Assembly (NCBI GenBank): GCA_012521705.1
Contig: JAAYLX010000030.1
Span: 24,730 to 88,729 of the forward strand
Direction: 5' to 3'
Length of the DNA stretch: 64,000 bases
Origin: Clostridiaceae bacterium
GTDB lineage: Bacteria > Bacillota > Clostridia > DSM-8532
Part shown: one piece after another, positions 25,515 through 34,863 of the stretch
How the letters are laid out: the number at the start of each line of letters is the position of its first letter
How positions within the stretch are numbered: the stretch's first letter is position 1
Made by a program: the position numbers and the translations under genes
The notes under the pieces: model-generated
Told to the model about the DNA's origin: nothing
The model's input: the letters and a program-made list of their open reading frames with translations, nothing else
The model's database searches: none

Positions 25515-26078
25515 TTACTGGGTGGGGTACATACCTTTACTGTGCATGTAATTAAATATAGCTTCTCCGTGTTGCTGCTCTTCTTTTTGGATATGGTTCA
25601 GAATATTTCGTATCTGAGGGTTTCTGAACTCGAAAATTGCAGTGTCATAGGTACTGGAGACATGTTTTTCAGTCATCAGCATATCCATGCAAAGGTCTTT
25701 GTCAGAGTTCTGGTAGCCCTGAGTTCCACCCTGGGGCATAAAGCTTCCCTGTTGCTGCTGCGATTGTTGGGCTTGTTGCTGTTGCTGCTGGTTTTGCTGT
25801 GCCATCTGCGGCTGTTGCTGTGCTTGCTGTTGTTGCTGCGGTTGCTGTTGCTGATTTGCATTTCCCCCTCCCTGCTGGTTTACTGCGGGAATTTGGCCCG
25901 ACAGAAGCTGGTTGATTGTATTCAGGTGCTCCCTTTCTATATTGGCATTATTATTGAAAAGGGCTTTCAATTGGGGGTCTGAAGCCAAATTCGCATAGTT
26001 GGTATACTTTTGTATGCATAACTGTTCATGGGTTTTCTGGTCCTCAAGCAAGTACCTTTCCTTCGTAGTAAGATTCAT
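25515..26078 (-). CDS. Ferritin-like spore coat protein (CotF type) with a glutamine-rich insert
   Basis: The 187-residue protein is a split helical bundle of the CotF/ferritin-like kind. The N-terminal part is LTTKERYLLEDQKTHEQLC and FNNNANIEREHLNTINQLL, and the C-terminal part is CMDMLMTEKHVSSTYDTAI, IRNILNHIQKEEQQHGEAIF and YMHSKGMYPTQ. Between them (about residues 68-115) is a stretch made almost only of Gln with some Ala, Ser, Asn and Pro. The ATG at 26078 has GGAGGTG upstream, so the longer frame to 26108 is not used. Coat proteins of this family coat spores in Bacilli and Clostridia; the Gln-rich insert may promote polymerisation or cross-linking (inference). Confidence 0.86.
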   Translation of the reverse strand: MNLTTKERYLLEDQKTHEQLCIQKYTNYANLASDPQLKALFNNNANIEREHLNTINQLLSGQIPAVNQQGGGNANQQQQPQQQQQAQQQPQMAQQNQQQQQQAQQSQQQQGSFMPQGGTQGYQNSDKDLCMDMLMTEKHVSSTYDTAIFEFRNPQIRNILNHIQKEEQQHGEAIFNYMHSKGMYPTQ

Positions 26079-26258
26079 TTTAAACACCTCCGCGCATAGT
26101 ATTTTCAAATGGATAGAATTTATACCAACCCCTCTGACCTCTTAGTCGTCCGGTAAAAGGATTCAAAATATTGTTTTTGCCGTGACTTTTTTGCCGACAA
26201 TATTTATTGGCAGGGACAAAAAGTGTATAATAGACTGGATATGGAAAGGGGTTAAAAG

Positions 26259-27605
26259 ATGAGTGGTTCAATGAAAGCATTTGTTCTTGGTATGGCCAGA
26301 AGCGGATACGAGGCAGCCAGGTTTTTGGTAAGCAAAGGTTACAATGTAATAGTCAATGACGCAAAAACAGAGCAAAATCCGGACCATATAAAAGAATTGC
26401 AGGAGCTTGGCGTTGAGCTTGTTTTGGGAAGCCATCCCGATGAAATATTTGACGGTTCTTTTGAGCTTCTTGTTAAAAATCCGGGAATTCCAAACAACCA
26501 TCCCTACGTTGAAAAAGCAAAGACATTCGGTATTCCTGTTATAAATGAACTTGAACTTGCTTACCGCTATTTCCCTAAGGGAGTAAAAATAATCGGCGTC
26601 ACAGGAACCAATGGCAAGACCACCACAACAACCATTATCTATAAATTTCTTGAAGAAGCCTCTAAAAGCGTGTATTTGATGGGCAACATCGGTTATCCGG
26701 TCTGCTCTTTTGTTCCCCGGCTGAAAGATGGAGATATTGCAGTTATGGAGGTATCAGACCACCAGCTTTGCAATGTTATTGAGTTTAAGACCGATGTATC
26801 GGTCCTGACAAATATTTATGAAGCCCATATAGATTTTCACGGTTCATACGAGAACTACAAAAATATCAAGAAAAGGATATTCAATCACCATACAGAAAGT
26901 GATGTCGCAATCCTCAACCTTGACAATAAGGAAGTACTTACACTTACAGATGATATAAAATCCGAGAAGAAGTACTTTTCATCCGGTCAGGTCAATGAAA
27001 ACGGCTGCTCGATCTCTGATAATTATATTTGCTACAGGAATGAGAAAATAATAGCCCTTGATGAAGTCAAAATAAAGGGAAGGCACAATTACGAAAATGC
27101 AATGGCCGCGATACTGGCTGTCAAGGAGTTTGGCGTTGCCAACAGCGTGATAGTCAGGGTTTTAAAATCCTTTGGCGGCGTAGAACACCGTATGGAATTC
27201 GTTGAAACCATAAATGGTGTGGATTACTACAATGATTCCAAGTCAACCAATATTACTTCCACCCAGATTGCCCTGGCATCCTTTGAAAGGCCGACAGTAC
27301 TTCTTTTGGGCGGCCTTGACAGAGGTCACAGTTTTGATGAACTTAAAGGATATTTGAAGAATGTCAAACTCATTGTGGCGTACGGTGAAACCAGGCTGAG
27401 AATTGAGAGCTTTGCCAAAGAGTGTGTCATCCCCTGCAAAGTAACCAATACCCTGAAAGAGGCTACAAATGAGGCTTATGAATCTTCCGAGCCCGGTGAT
27501 GTTGTTCTTTTGAGCCCGGCATGCGCTTCCTGGGACCAGTATGATAATTTTGAAATCAGGGGTAATGAGTTTAAGAACTTTGTAAGGGAATTGAGCAACA
27601 AATAA
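26259..27605 (+). CDS. murD: UDP-N-acetylmuramoyl-L-alanine:D-glutamate ligase
   Basis: The 448-residue cytosolic Mur ligase adds D-glutamate to UDP-MurNAc-L-Ala in peptidoglycan synthesis. Three domains are visible: an N-terminal nucleotide-binding fold (VLGMARSGYEAARFL), the central ATPase with GVTGTNGKTTTTTIIY (about residue 111) and LTNIYEAHIDFHGSYENY, and the C-terminal domain from GVEHRMEFV through YNDSKSTNITST to LLSPACASWDQYDNFEIRG. The ribosome site AAAGGGG suits the ATG at 26259. It stands alone on the plus strand but faces murI, which makes the D-glutamate it uses. Confidence 0.95.
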   Translation: MSGSMKAFVLGMARSGYEAARFLVSKGYNVIVNDAKTEQNPDHIKELQELGVELVLGSHPDEIFDGSFELLVKNPGIPNNHPYVEKAKTFGIPVINELELAYRYFPKGVKIIGVTGTNGKTTTTTIIYKFLEEASKSVYLMGNIGYPVCSFVPRLKDGDIAVMEVSDHQLCNVIEFKTDVSVLTNIYEAHIDFHGSYENYKNIKKRIFNHHTESDVAILNLDNKEVLTLTDDIKSEKKYFSSGQVNENGCSISDNYICYRNEKIIALDEVKIKGRHNYENAMAAILAVKEFGVANSVIVRVLKSFGGVEHRMEFVETINGVDYYNDSKSTNITSTQIALASFERPTVLLLGGLDRGHSFDELKGYLKNVKLIVAYGETRLRIESFAKECVIPCKVTNTLKEATNEAYESSEPGDVVLLSPACASWDQYDNFEIRGNEFKNFVRELSNK

Positions 27606-27627
27606 AACTATGATATTCAGAACAGTA

Positions 27628-27664
27628 TAAAAAAGTACGGCTTTCTCCATTGCCGTACTTTTTG
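27628..27664 (+). terminator. Terminator of murD
   Basis: AAAAAGTACGGC and GCCGTACTTTTT pair around a short pyrimidine-rich loop, 23 bases after the murD stop. The symmetry allows bidirectional action. Confidence 0.9.
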
Positions 27665-27721
27665 TAATATTTGCTCTTTGAATGAATTATATTCTGTAAT
27701 TTAACTTTCATGCTGTCTTAC

Positions 27722-28513
27722 TTATACAGTATCCTGATATATTATCCTCTCGTAATTATTGAGTAAATCCGGGTCAGTCACCTGTTTTCCAGATTGATAA
27801 TAAACCACCGTGCCTTTTTCGCTGCTGTTATTAAGAATATTTCTTTCCTTCAAAATCTCGTACAGGTGGTTTACCGTACCCCTGTTTCCGTCAATGATAT
27901 CAATATTCTTAGGTAATACCCTGGTCAACACTTTCCTGAACAGTGGAAAATGAGTACACCCTAAAACAACAGTACCGTACTGGTCAATATTTCGAGGAAG
28001 GATTTCCTTAATGTAGTTTTCCACTTCCGGGCCTTCAAACAAAAACCTCTCCGCAAACTCGACCAGTTTGGGAGCGGGCTGCATATCAACAAGGTGTTTC
28101 GTATCAAACCTTGAAACAAGGCTCTGGAATTTTTCCTCCTTAAGTGTCAGAGGAGTCGCAAGGGTAAGGACTCTCTTGCCTTCATTATTGTTTTTTTCAA
28201 CTGCCGGTTTAATGGCAGGTTCCATGCCTATAATAGGGAAATCATATACTTCCCTTAAACTTCTTACAGCTGCGCTTGTAGCAGTATTACAGGCTATAAC
28301 CAAAGCTTTTATATGGTGCTTTACCAAAAACTCCACTGCCTTAAAGGTCAGCTCTTTTACTTCTTCTTTGGATTTAGTACCATAGGGTGCGTTATCAGTA
28401 TCCCCGAAATATATATAGTTTTCGTTAGGCAGGATTGTCAGCGCCTCTTTTAAGACTGACAATCCACCTATTCCCGAATCAAAAAAGCCTATTTTCATGT
28501 GCAGTGATTCCAC
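27722..28513 (-). CDS. murI: Glutamate racemase
   Basis: The 263-residue enzyme makes D-glutamate for peptidoglycan. The two catalytic cysteines are seen in VIACNTATSAAVRSL (about residue 78) and VVLGCTHFPLF (about residue 190). The N-terminal FFDSGIGGLSVL holds the conserved Asp-Ser pair, and YFGDTDNAPYG follows. The frame starts with GTG at 28513, with AGGGAG close by; ATG at 28498 (MKIGFFDSG) is the alternative and resembles most homologues. It is 19 bases downstream of the HAD gene. Confidence 0.95.
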   Translation of the reverse strand: MESLHMKIGFFDSGIGGLSVLKEALTILPNENYIYFGDTDNAPYGTKSKEEVKELTFKAVEFLVKHHIKALVIACNTATSAAVRSLREVYDFPIIGMEPAIKPAVEKNNNEGKRVLTLATPLTLKEEKFQSLVSRFDTKHLVDMQPAPKLVEFAERFLFEGPEVENYIKEILPRNIDQYGTVVLGCTHFPLFRKVLTRVLPKNIDIIDGNRGTVNHLYEILKERNILNNSSEKGTVVYYQSGKQVTDPDLLNNYERIIYQDTV

Positions 28514-28532
28514 CAGACTCCCTGAGCCAAAA

Positions 28533-29186
28533 TTATTTTGCTTTTGAATTATATAGCTCTATTAAATCATTCAGGCTTAAATCCTTAACCGATGGTACCA
28601 CCATATCCGCAATGGGCAGATTTTCTTTTGTACCGATACCAACAGCCAGCATTCCTGCTGCGTGAGCCGCTTCTATACCCGCATAAGCATCTTCTATTAC
28701 TATGCAATCTTTCGGATCCAGCCCCAATTTTTCCGCTCCTAAAAGGAATACATCAGGTGCGGGCTTGCTCCTTTTAATATCTCTTCCGCCGACAATGGCG
28801 TCAAACAGTTCTTTTACCTGAAGCCTGGAAAGTACCAGATCAGTATTTTTGCTGACAGAGCCAATGGCAGTCTTGATATTATTTTTCCTCAATTCCGATA
28901 AAAATTCTATTACACCGGGAAATATGTCCTCGGGTACAATCTGCTGGCACATTTCAACATAATAGTCGTTCTTCTTGTTGGCAAGCCTTTCAATCTCTTC
29001 TTCATCCTTTATATCGGGGAAAAGCATCCTTGCACAGTCCAATCTTGAAACACCCTTGAACCGTTCATTAAACTCTTTGTCAAAAGGTACCGAATATTCG
29101 TCGGCAAGACGTTTCCAGCAAAGATAATGGAATCCTGAAGTATCAGTAATTACACCATCTAAATCAAATATGACTCCTTTTAGCAT
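28533..29186 (-). CDS. pgmB: Beta-phosphoglucomutase-like HAD hydrolase
   Basis: The 217-residue HAD-superfamily protein has motif I GVIFDLDGVITDT with the nucleophile Asp and general acid Asp (about residues 8 and 10). The cap contains FKGVSRLDCARML, typical of beta-phosphoglucomutases. Motif II is IGSVSKNTD, motif III is around GRDIKRSKPAPDVFLLGAEKLG, and motif IV is VIEDAYAGIEAAHAAGM. It would interconvert beta-glucose 1-phosphate and glucose 6-phosphate. It probably forms an operon with murI, which has no obvious metabolic link. A phosphoglycolate-phosphatase-like role is less likely but possible. Confidence 0.85.
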   Translation of the reverse strand: MLKGVIFDLDGVITDTSGFHYLCWKRLADEYSVPFDKEFNERFKGVSRLDCARMLFPDIKDEEEIERLANKKNDYYVEMCQQIVPEDIFPGVIEFLSELRKNNIKTAIGSVSKNTDLVLSRLQVKELFDAIVGGRDIKRSKPAPDVFLLGAEKLGLDPKDCIVIEDAYAGIEAAHAAGMLAVGIGTKENLPIADMVVPSVKDLSLNDLIELYNSKAK

Positions 29187-29476
29187 CAGTTTTTCTCCTC
29201 TACAATTTATATTTTAATTTTAAAAGTAAGCTGTAACTGCCCAGTCTGCTCAAAATCATCCTTATTATACCATCAGGATTAATCTGATTCTATACAACAA
29301 TAATATAAATTAGGCCCCTCAAAACAGGGCATTATGACATATATTTCACGATTATTTTTTACATAAAGTTAACATTGAGCTATCACAGATTTAATTGTAA
29401 TCATCGATACTTTATATGTCGCCAAAATTCGGCTGAATATGATTCAACATTTTTTGATTTTGATTGGAGGACAAGC
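29187..29476. other. Intergenic region between divergent genes
   Basis: About 290 bases separate the starts of the HAD gene (minus) and the Na/Pi cotransporter gene (plus). It is A/T-rich and must hold both promoters, but I see no near-consensus pair, riboswitch or hairpin. The frame of the downstream gene extends back to 29375 without a ribosome site. Confidence 0.5.
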
Positions 29477-31093
29477 ATGAGCATTTCAATGATAATACTT
29501 TTGCTCGGCGGCCTGGGCATGTTCCTGTATGGAATGAAAATGATGTCTGACGGCCTTGAAAATGTTGCGGGGGACAAAATGAGACGTACACTGGAAGTCA
29601 TGACTTCAAACCGGCTTTCTGCCGTAGGAGTAGGCGCTGCTGTTACTGCGGCAATCCAGAGTTCTTCAGCAACAACCGTTATGGTTGTCGGTTTTGTAAA
29701 CGCAGGTCTCATGACATTGGTTCAGGCAACAGGAGTAATTATGGGGGCCAATATAGGTACTACCATAACCGGTCAACTGATAGCTTTCAAACTCTCCGAT
29801 ATCGCACCTTTATTTCTGTTCTTAGGCATGCTGATGACTATATTTCTGAAGAAGAGATCTCTGACTCGTCTTGGCGGAATCGTACTTGGTTTTGGTTTAC
29901 TGTTTGTAGGAATAGATTTAATGTCCCAGTCCATGGAACCTTTACGCTATGACCAGCAGTTTCAGAATTTCCTGGTGAACTTTAAGAATCCTGTGGTAGG
30001 TATTTTGGTTGGCGCTGTATTCACCGCTGTAATACAAAGTTCATCAGCTTCAGTGGGTATACTTCAGACCCTCGCCGCTATGGGACTTATTGGGCTTGAT
30101 TCGGCGGTATTTGTTATACTGGGACAGAATATCGGAACCTGTATAACAGCTTTACTTGCAGCAATAGGCACAAATGCGAACTCTAAACGCGCGGCCGGTA
30201 TTCATCTATTGTTCAACTTCTTAGGTAATATTATTTATCTTCCTTTGCTCATATTTTTCCCACAAATTGTCCAATGGGTGGAAAGCCTTTCCCCGGGTAA
30301 TCCTTCAAGGCAAATAGCCAATTTCCACACAATATTCAATATAACTGTTACAATTCTTCTTTTCCCCTTTGCAAATCTCATGGTCAAATTAGTTACTCGA
30401 TTAATTAAAGAAAAGAAACAGGATGGAGATGTCGAGAAAAAACTTATTTATCTTGATGAGAGAATTGCGCAGACTCCGACCATAGCTTTGGGCCAGACAC
30501 TTAAAGAGATGAACAGAATGGGCCAGATTGTATTTGATAATTTTAACCTTGCTGTCGAAGCATTTTTCCAAAAGAGTGAGCAGAAATGCAATAAGGTTTT
30601 TGAGGTGGAAAAAGCCATAGACTTTTTAAGTAACGGAATATCCCATTATCTGATTGAATTCAGGGGCTTAAAGCTATTGGAAAAAGACCTTAAAGTTATG
30701 GGAAGTCTGCACCATGTAATTATTGACATGGAACGGATAGGTGACCATGCAGAAAACATAGCCCAGTATGCGCTGGATTTTGCTGATAAAAAAGCTATAT
30801 TGACAGATGAAGGGCTGGAAGAATTAAAGGCCATGTCCCAGAAGACTTCCCAGATGCTGAGTACAGCATTGGATGTATTTAACAGCCGGGATCCTGAGAA
30901 ACTTGCTCTTGTTAATCAACTTGAGCAGGAAGTTGATGACATGAAGTCCACCTATTTAAACAATCACATAAACAGGCTCCAGGAGAAATATTGTAATCCC
31001 CAGGCGGGTGTTATATTCACCAATATGGTTTCCGATCTTGAAAGAATTGCGGACCATGCGAACAACATCGCTTTTTCAGTCGAGGAAGATTAG
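29477..31093 (+). CDS. Na+/phosphate cotransporter with PhoU-like C-terminal domain
   Basis: The 538-residue protein joins an NptA/PNaS-type membrane part to a PhoU-like cytosolic part. The membrane part has two inverted QSSS repeats: IQSSSATTVMVVGFVNAG (about residue 58) and IQSSSASVGILQTLA (about 180), the signature of type II Na/Pi cotransporters, plus NIGTTITG and NIGTCITALLA. The C-terminal 180 residues are helical, with DLKVMGSLHHVIIDMERIGD and VSDLERIADHANNIA, two PhoU-type ExxRxxD helices. The start at 29477 is set by GGAGG eight bases upstream. It probably links phosphate uptake to intracellular phosphate status. Confidence 0.92.
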   Translation: MSISMIILLLGGLGMFLYGMKMMSDGLENVAGDKMRRTLEVMTSNRLSAVGVGAAVTAAIQSSSATTVMVVGFVNAGLMTLVQATGVIMGANIGTTITGQLIAFKLSDIAPLFLFLGMLMTIFLKKRSLTRLGGIVLGFGLLFVGIDLMSQSMEPLRYDQQFQNFLVNFKNPVVGILVGAVFTAVIQSSSASVGILQTLAAMGLIGLDSAVFVILGQNIGTCITALLAAIGTNANSKRAAGIHLLFNFLGNIIYLPLLIFFPQIVQWVESLSPGNPSRQIANFHTIFNITVTILLFPFANLMVKLVTRLIKEKKQDGDVEKKLIYLDERIAQTPTIALGQTLKEMNRMGQIVFDNFNLAVEAFFQKSEQKCNKVFEVEKAIDFLSNGISHYLIEFRGLKLLEKDLKVMGSLHHVIIDMERIGDHAENIAQYALDFADKKAILTDEGLEELKAMSQKTSQMLSTALDVFNSRDPEKLALVNQLEQEVDDMKSTYLNNHINRLQEKYCNPQAGVIFTNMVSDLERIADHANNIAFSVEED

Positions 31094-31122
31094 ATGGGGG
31101 TTTAACATAAAAAAATCATGAT

Positions 31123-31178
31123 AAACAAAAGGGACTTTCCGCAATGAATTATCATATATTGGAAAGCCCCTTTTGTTT
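31123..31178 (+). terminator. Terminator after the Na/Pi cotransporter gene
   Basis: AAACAAAAGGG-CTTTCC and GGAAAG-CCCCTTTTGTTT pair around an 18-base loop, allowing one bulged base. It also faces the liv operon and could end it on the minus strand. Confidence 0.8.
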
Positions 31179-31236
31179 GTGGAAAATATTTATATAATTT
31201 AGAAGGAAAACAAAACAATTATCATTTACAGCTTTG

Positions 31237-31935
31237 TCATGTGCCCAAATAAGCGGCTTTTACATCAGGATTGTTCATAAGGTCCTGACCTGAGCCTGAA
31301 AGTGTAATGCGGCCTGTCTCCATAACATATCCTATGTCCGCTGTCTGAAGCGCCATATTTGCATTCTGCTCAATAAGAAGGATTGTTACTCCAAGTCTGT
31401 TTACCTCTTTTATTATCTCAAAGATATTGCTGACAATAAGAGGCGCAAGGCCTAATGAAGGTTCATCCATCATCATAAGCTTTGGACGGCTCATCAACGC
31501 CCTTCCTACTGCGAGCATCTGCTGTTCACCACCGGAAAGGGTACCGCCCAACTGCCATTCGCGTTCCTTTAAACGTGGAAACAGATCATATACCCATTTA
31601 AGGTCTTCGGAGATATCATCATTGCGAAGATAAGCACCTATTTTAAGATTCTCCAAAACTGTAAGGTTGGGAAAGATCTTACGGCCTTCGGGTACCAGGG
31701 TAATTCCTCTGGAAACAATGCTGGTAGGATCTTTACCGGTTATATCTTCGCCCATGAATTCCACTTTTCCTCCTGCAGGCTTTACAAGGCCGCAGATGGT
31801 TCTAAGGGTTGTACTTTTACCTGCACCGTTTGCTCCAATAAGGGTGACAATGCTTTTTTCAGGGACCTCGAAAGATATTCCCTTTACAGCCTCAATTCCA
31901 CCGTAATTTACTTTTAAGTCAGTTATTTTAAGCAT
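31237..31935 (-). CDS. livF: Branched-chain amino acid ABC transporter ATP-binding protein LivF
   Basis: The 232-residue ATPase has Walker A LIGANGAGKSTTLRTICG, signature LSGGEQQMLAVGRAL, Walker B MMMDEPSLGLAPLIV and switch ILLIEQNANMAL. The short form with GLAP is typical of LivF. The start is ATG at 31935, next to GGGGGTGGCGG and overlapping the livG stop; the longer frame to 31959 has no support. It is the last gene of livJ-H-M-G-F. Confidence 0.95.
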   Translation of the reverse strand: MLKITDLKVNYGGIEAVKGISFEVPEKSIVTLIGANGAGKSTTLRTICGLVKPAGGKVEFMGEDITGKDPTSIVSRGITLVPEGRKIFPNLTVLENLKIGAYLRNDDISEDLKWVYDLFPRLKEREWQLGGTLSGGEQQMLAVGRALMSRPKLMMMDEPSLGLAPLIVSNIFEIIKEVNRLGVTILLIEQNANMALQTADIGYVMETGRITLSGSGQDLMNNPDVKAAYLGT

Positions 31936-32770
31936 CTTCCGCCACCCCCAGATAAGCATCTATGACACGCTGGTTCTTCTGAACTTCTTCAGGTGTACCG
32001 TGAGCAATCAGTTTTCCGAAATCCAGAACATAAATACGCTCTGAAATCTTCATAACAAGATCCATGTGGTGTTCTATCATCAAAACCGTAAGATTGTATT
32101 TATCCTTTATCTGGACTATGAAATCGGCCAGTTCCTGTGTTTCCTGCGGATTCATACCCGCTGCCGGCTCGTCAAGCATAAGGAGCTTGGGTTCTGTTGC
32201 CAGGGCTCTGGATATCTCCAGGCGGCGCTGAAGTCCATAGGGAAGGTTTGATGCAATCTCATCCTTGTACTGAAGAAGGCCTTGCTCTTCCAGAAGTGCC
32301 AGACTTTCTTCCCTCATTCTCTGCTCTTCTTTGAAATTCAACCGGAATGTGGCCGAAAGAAAATTCTGCCTTGCCCGCATGTGTTTTGCCACAAGAACAT
32401 TTTCAAATACCGTCATGGTTTTGAACAGGCGAATGTTCTGGAATGTACGTGCAATGCCAAGTTTTGTTATCTTGTCAGGTGTGGGGCTGATAATTTTCAG
32501 ATCCTCACCCCTGTATTCTCCTGTATAAAGTTTCTTCATTTTCCCCTGGGGACGGTTTGAAACTATGGTTTTACCGCAAAAGCTGACACTTCCGTTTGTG
32601 GGCTCATAAACTCCGGTGATGCAGTTGAAAACAGTAGTCTTTCCGGCTCCGTTGGGTCCGATAAGCGCTACTATCTCGTCTTTGTAAACATCCATTGTTA
32701 AATCATTTACTGCTGTTACACCGCCAAACTGCATGGTCAGTCTTTCCAGATGTAATATGTTTTCTGCCAT
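31928..32770 (-). CDS. livG: Branched-chain amino acid ABC transporter ATP-binding protein LivG
   Basis: The 280-residue ATPase has Walker A LIGPNGAGKTTVFNCITG and the LivG-type insert with ITKLGIARTFQNIRLFKTMT. The Walker B region reads LLMLDEPAAGMNPQE and the switch VLMIEHHMDLVM. An extra loop of about 25 residues (RPQGKMKKLYTGEYRGEDLK) after the first strand pair is longer than in many homologues. It pairs with LivF beneath the LivHM channel. The gene follows livM by one base and overlaps livF. Confidence 0.95.
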   Translation of the reverse strand: MAENILHLERLTMQFGGVTAVNDLTMDVYKDEIVALIGPNGAGKTTVFNCITGVYEPTNGSVSFCGKTIVSNRPQGKMKKLYTGEYRGEDLKIISPTPDKITKLGIARTFQNIRLFKTMTVFENVLVAKHMRARQNFLSATFRLNFKEEQRMREESLALLEEQGLLQYKDEIASNLPYGLQRRLEISRALATEPKLLMLDEPAAGMNPQETQELADFIVQIKDKYNLTVLMIEHHMDLVMKISERIYVLDFGKLIAHGTPEEVQKNQRVIDAYLGVAEDA

Positions 32771-32771
32771 A

Positions 32772-33902
32772 TTATGCCCCCTCCTTCCTGTTTCTTGATG
32801 CTATCCTGCTGAAGAATCTCGCAATGCCTTCTGATGAAAACTCTCTGGTTCCCATAATGCCCTGGTTATAAAACAGCACTATAACCATGATTACCACTGA
32901 GAAGACAACCTTACGGAAACCGGAAGCAAGAAGGGGTACCTTGAATGATCCAATATAGGTTTCGGAATCGAGGAATCTGAGCCACCATTCACTGCAGGCA
33001 ATGAACAGGAATGAAGAAATTACACTTCCCGTAATGGAACCAACTCCACCGATAACGACAATAAGCAGTATTTCATAGGTCATGGCAGCTTTAAATGCGC
33101 TTGCCTGAACAGTTGTCTGGTACATAGCGAGTAATGCCCCGCCTACTCCTGCAAAGAAAGAGCTTATTACAAAGGATAACAGCTTATGCTTTGCAAGGTT
33201 GATACCCATTGCCTCGGCTGCAATCTCGTCATCACGGATTGCCTTGAAGGCTCTTCCGTAGGAAGAGTTTATCAGTAAAACTATCAGGGCAATGGAAATT
33301 CCTGCAACTGTGAATGGGAACAATACTGATGAAAAGCTGGGGAATTTCTTAAGCAAATTGGAGCCGTTGGTTATGGGCCCAAGTTTATTCCACTGGAATA
33401 TTGCGCGGATTATCTCGGCAAAACCAAGAGTGGCTATGGCAAGATAGTCGCTTTTAAGCCTCAGAACCGGAAGGCCAATGAAGAAAGCAAAAATTCCTGC
33501 AGCAACACCTGCCATAATGAGCGCAATAAATACCGGAACGGTAAATCTGATAATTCCCCCGTCAAAGTATTGGTAAACCGCAGCCCTGTCTTCAACAGGG
33601 ATTGTAAATATGGCATAAGTGTATGATCCGATAAGCATAAATCCTGCCTGGCCCAAAGAGAACAGCCCGGTAAAGCCGTTCAGCAGGTTCATGGAAACTG
33701 CCACAAGTGCGTATATGGCTCCCTTCTTGAGAACTACAAAGAGCATGGATGAGGGAGGCATCATTTTTTCAAGAATAAACAAAGCAGAGTATAAAACTAT
33801 TATCAGTAAGAATCCGATTTTGTTTTTGGCAATGAACTCTGATACAGCCGAAAAAGTTGATTTATTATTAAGTCCGTTTCTTTCCATGTTCATAACATTC
33901 AC
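32772..33902 (-). CDS. livM: Branched-chain amino acid ABC transporter permease LivM
   Basis: The 376-residue membrane protein has about ten helices. The LivM motifs AVSMNLLNGFTGLFSLGQAGFMLIG (seen in two halves), LKSDYLAIATLGFAEIIRA and GVGGALLAMYQTTVQAS are visible. The frame begins with GTG at 33902, directly after the livH TAG, with GAAGG upstream; ATG at 33893 or 33887 is also possible. It forms the channel with LivH. Confidence 0.93.
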   Translation of the reverse strand: MNVMNMERNGLNNKSTFSAVSEFIAKNKIGFLLIIVLYSALFILEKMMPPSSMLFVVLKKGAIYALVAVSMNLLNGFTGLFSLGQAGFMLIGSYTYAIFTIPVEDRAAVYQYFDGGIIRFTVPVFIALIMAGVAAGIFAFFIGLPVLRLKSDYLAIATLGFAEIIRAIFQWNKLGPITNGSNLLKKFPSFSSVLFPFTVAGISIALIVLLINSSYGRAFKAIRDDEIAAEAMGINLAKHKLLSFVISSFFAGVGGALLAMYQTTVQASAFKAAMTYEILLIVVIGGVGSITGSVISSFLFIACSEWWLRFLDSETYIGSFKVPLLASGFRKVVFSVVIMVIVLFYNQGIMGTREFSSEGIARFFSRIASRNRKEGA

Positions 33903-34787
33903 CTATACCTTCTCTGTGGTTTTCTCGCCGAAAAGCCCGGTGGGTTTTGCGACAAGAATAATTATGAGTAAAGCAAAGGTAAAGGCGTCGGAGAAAGTAG
34001 TCCAGCCCAGACCTTTAGTAATATTCTCGCACATTCCAATAATTAATCCTCCAACAACAGCTCCCGGGATACTTCCTATACCGCCGAATACTGCCGCAAC
34101 GAAGGCTCTTAAGCCCGGCATGGCGCCCGCAACGGGAGTTACTGTTGAGTAACTGGTGAAATAAAGTATGGAACTAATTGCTGCTAAAAATGATCCTATA
34201 ATAAAGGTGAAACTTATTACCGAATTTATATTGATACCCATAATCTGACTGGTCTCAAAATCTTTGGATACTGCACGCATGGCCATTCCGATCTTGGTGT
34301 ACTTGATAAGCATAACAAGAATAATTACCAGCAAGACAGTTAGTATTGGTGTGATAATTGTCACTATGGGGGTAGTTGCACTACCGATAGTAATTGATCC
34401 GCTTATCCAAGGAATCTTAGGATATTGTTTTGCAAGCCCGCTTGTAAAGTACCAGGCTAAATTTTGCAGCAGGTATGAAACGCCAATAGCACTGATCATA
34501 ACCGACATACGGGGAGCCGAACGCAACGGCTTGTACGCAATTCGCTCAATTAAAAAGCCTAAAATGACTGTAATAATGATGACTAACGGTATTGAAACAT
34601 ACAGTGGCGTGCTGGCTGCAAGATATACCATTGCAAAACCTGCAAACATAAAAATATCGCCGTGTGCAAAGTTTATGAGTCTGAGGATACCATATACCAT
34701 GGTGTAGCCTATGGATATCAGCGCATACTGCCCACCTAAGGATATACCAGCAAGAATATATGGCAGGTTTTTGTTTATAAATTCCAT
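33903..34787 (-). CDS. livH: Branched-chain amino acid ABC transporter permease LivH
   Basis: The 294-residue permease begins EFINKNLPYILAGISLGGQY. It shows the LivH motifs GYTMVYGILRLINFAHGDIF (about residue 27) and FVAAVFGGIGSIPGAVVGG near residue 230. Eight helices are likely. A GGAGG-type site precedes the ATG. It lies 133 bases after livJ, across a hairpin that may set the livJ:livH ratio. Confidence 0.94.
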   Translation of the reverse strand: MEFINKNLPYILAGISLGGQYALISIGYTMVYGILRLINFAHGDIFMFAGFAMVYLAASTPLYVSIPLVIIITVILGFLIERIAYKPLRSAPRMSVMISAIGVSYLLQNLAWYFTSGLAKQYPKIPWISGSITIGSATTPIVTIITPILTVLLVIILVMLIKYTKIGMAMRAVSKDFETSQIMGININSVISFTFIIGSFLAAISSILYFTSYSTVTPVAGAMPGLRAFVAAVFGGIGSIPGAVVGGLIIGMCENITKGLGWTTFSDAFTFALLIIILVAKPTGLFGEKTTEKV

Positions 34788-34863
34788 ATTGGAACCTCCG
34801 ATTTTATGCCGACATTAAAAACGCTCTGAATAATATGAATATATACATATTATAACGTAAATA

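Noticed and set aside
25676..25861. Asn/Ser-rich 61-codon frame on the minus strand
   Set aside because: It is a frame-shifted reading of the CAG-rich tract of the coat protein gene.
25740..25870. CAG-type triplet repeat considered as a CRISPR or tandem DNA repeat
   Set aside because: There are no spacers and no unit larger than a codon; it encodes the Gln-rich stretch of a real protein.
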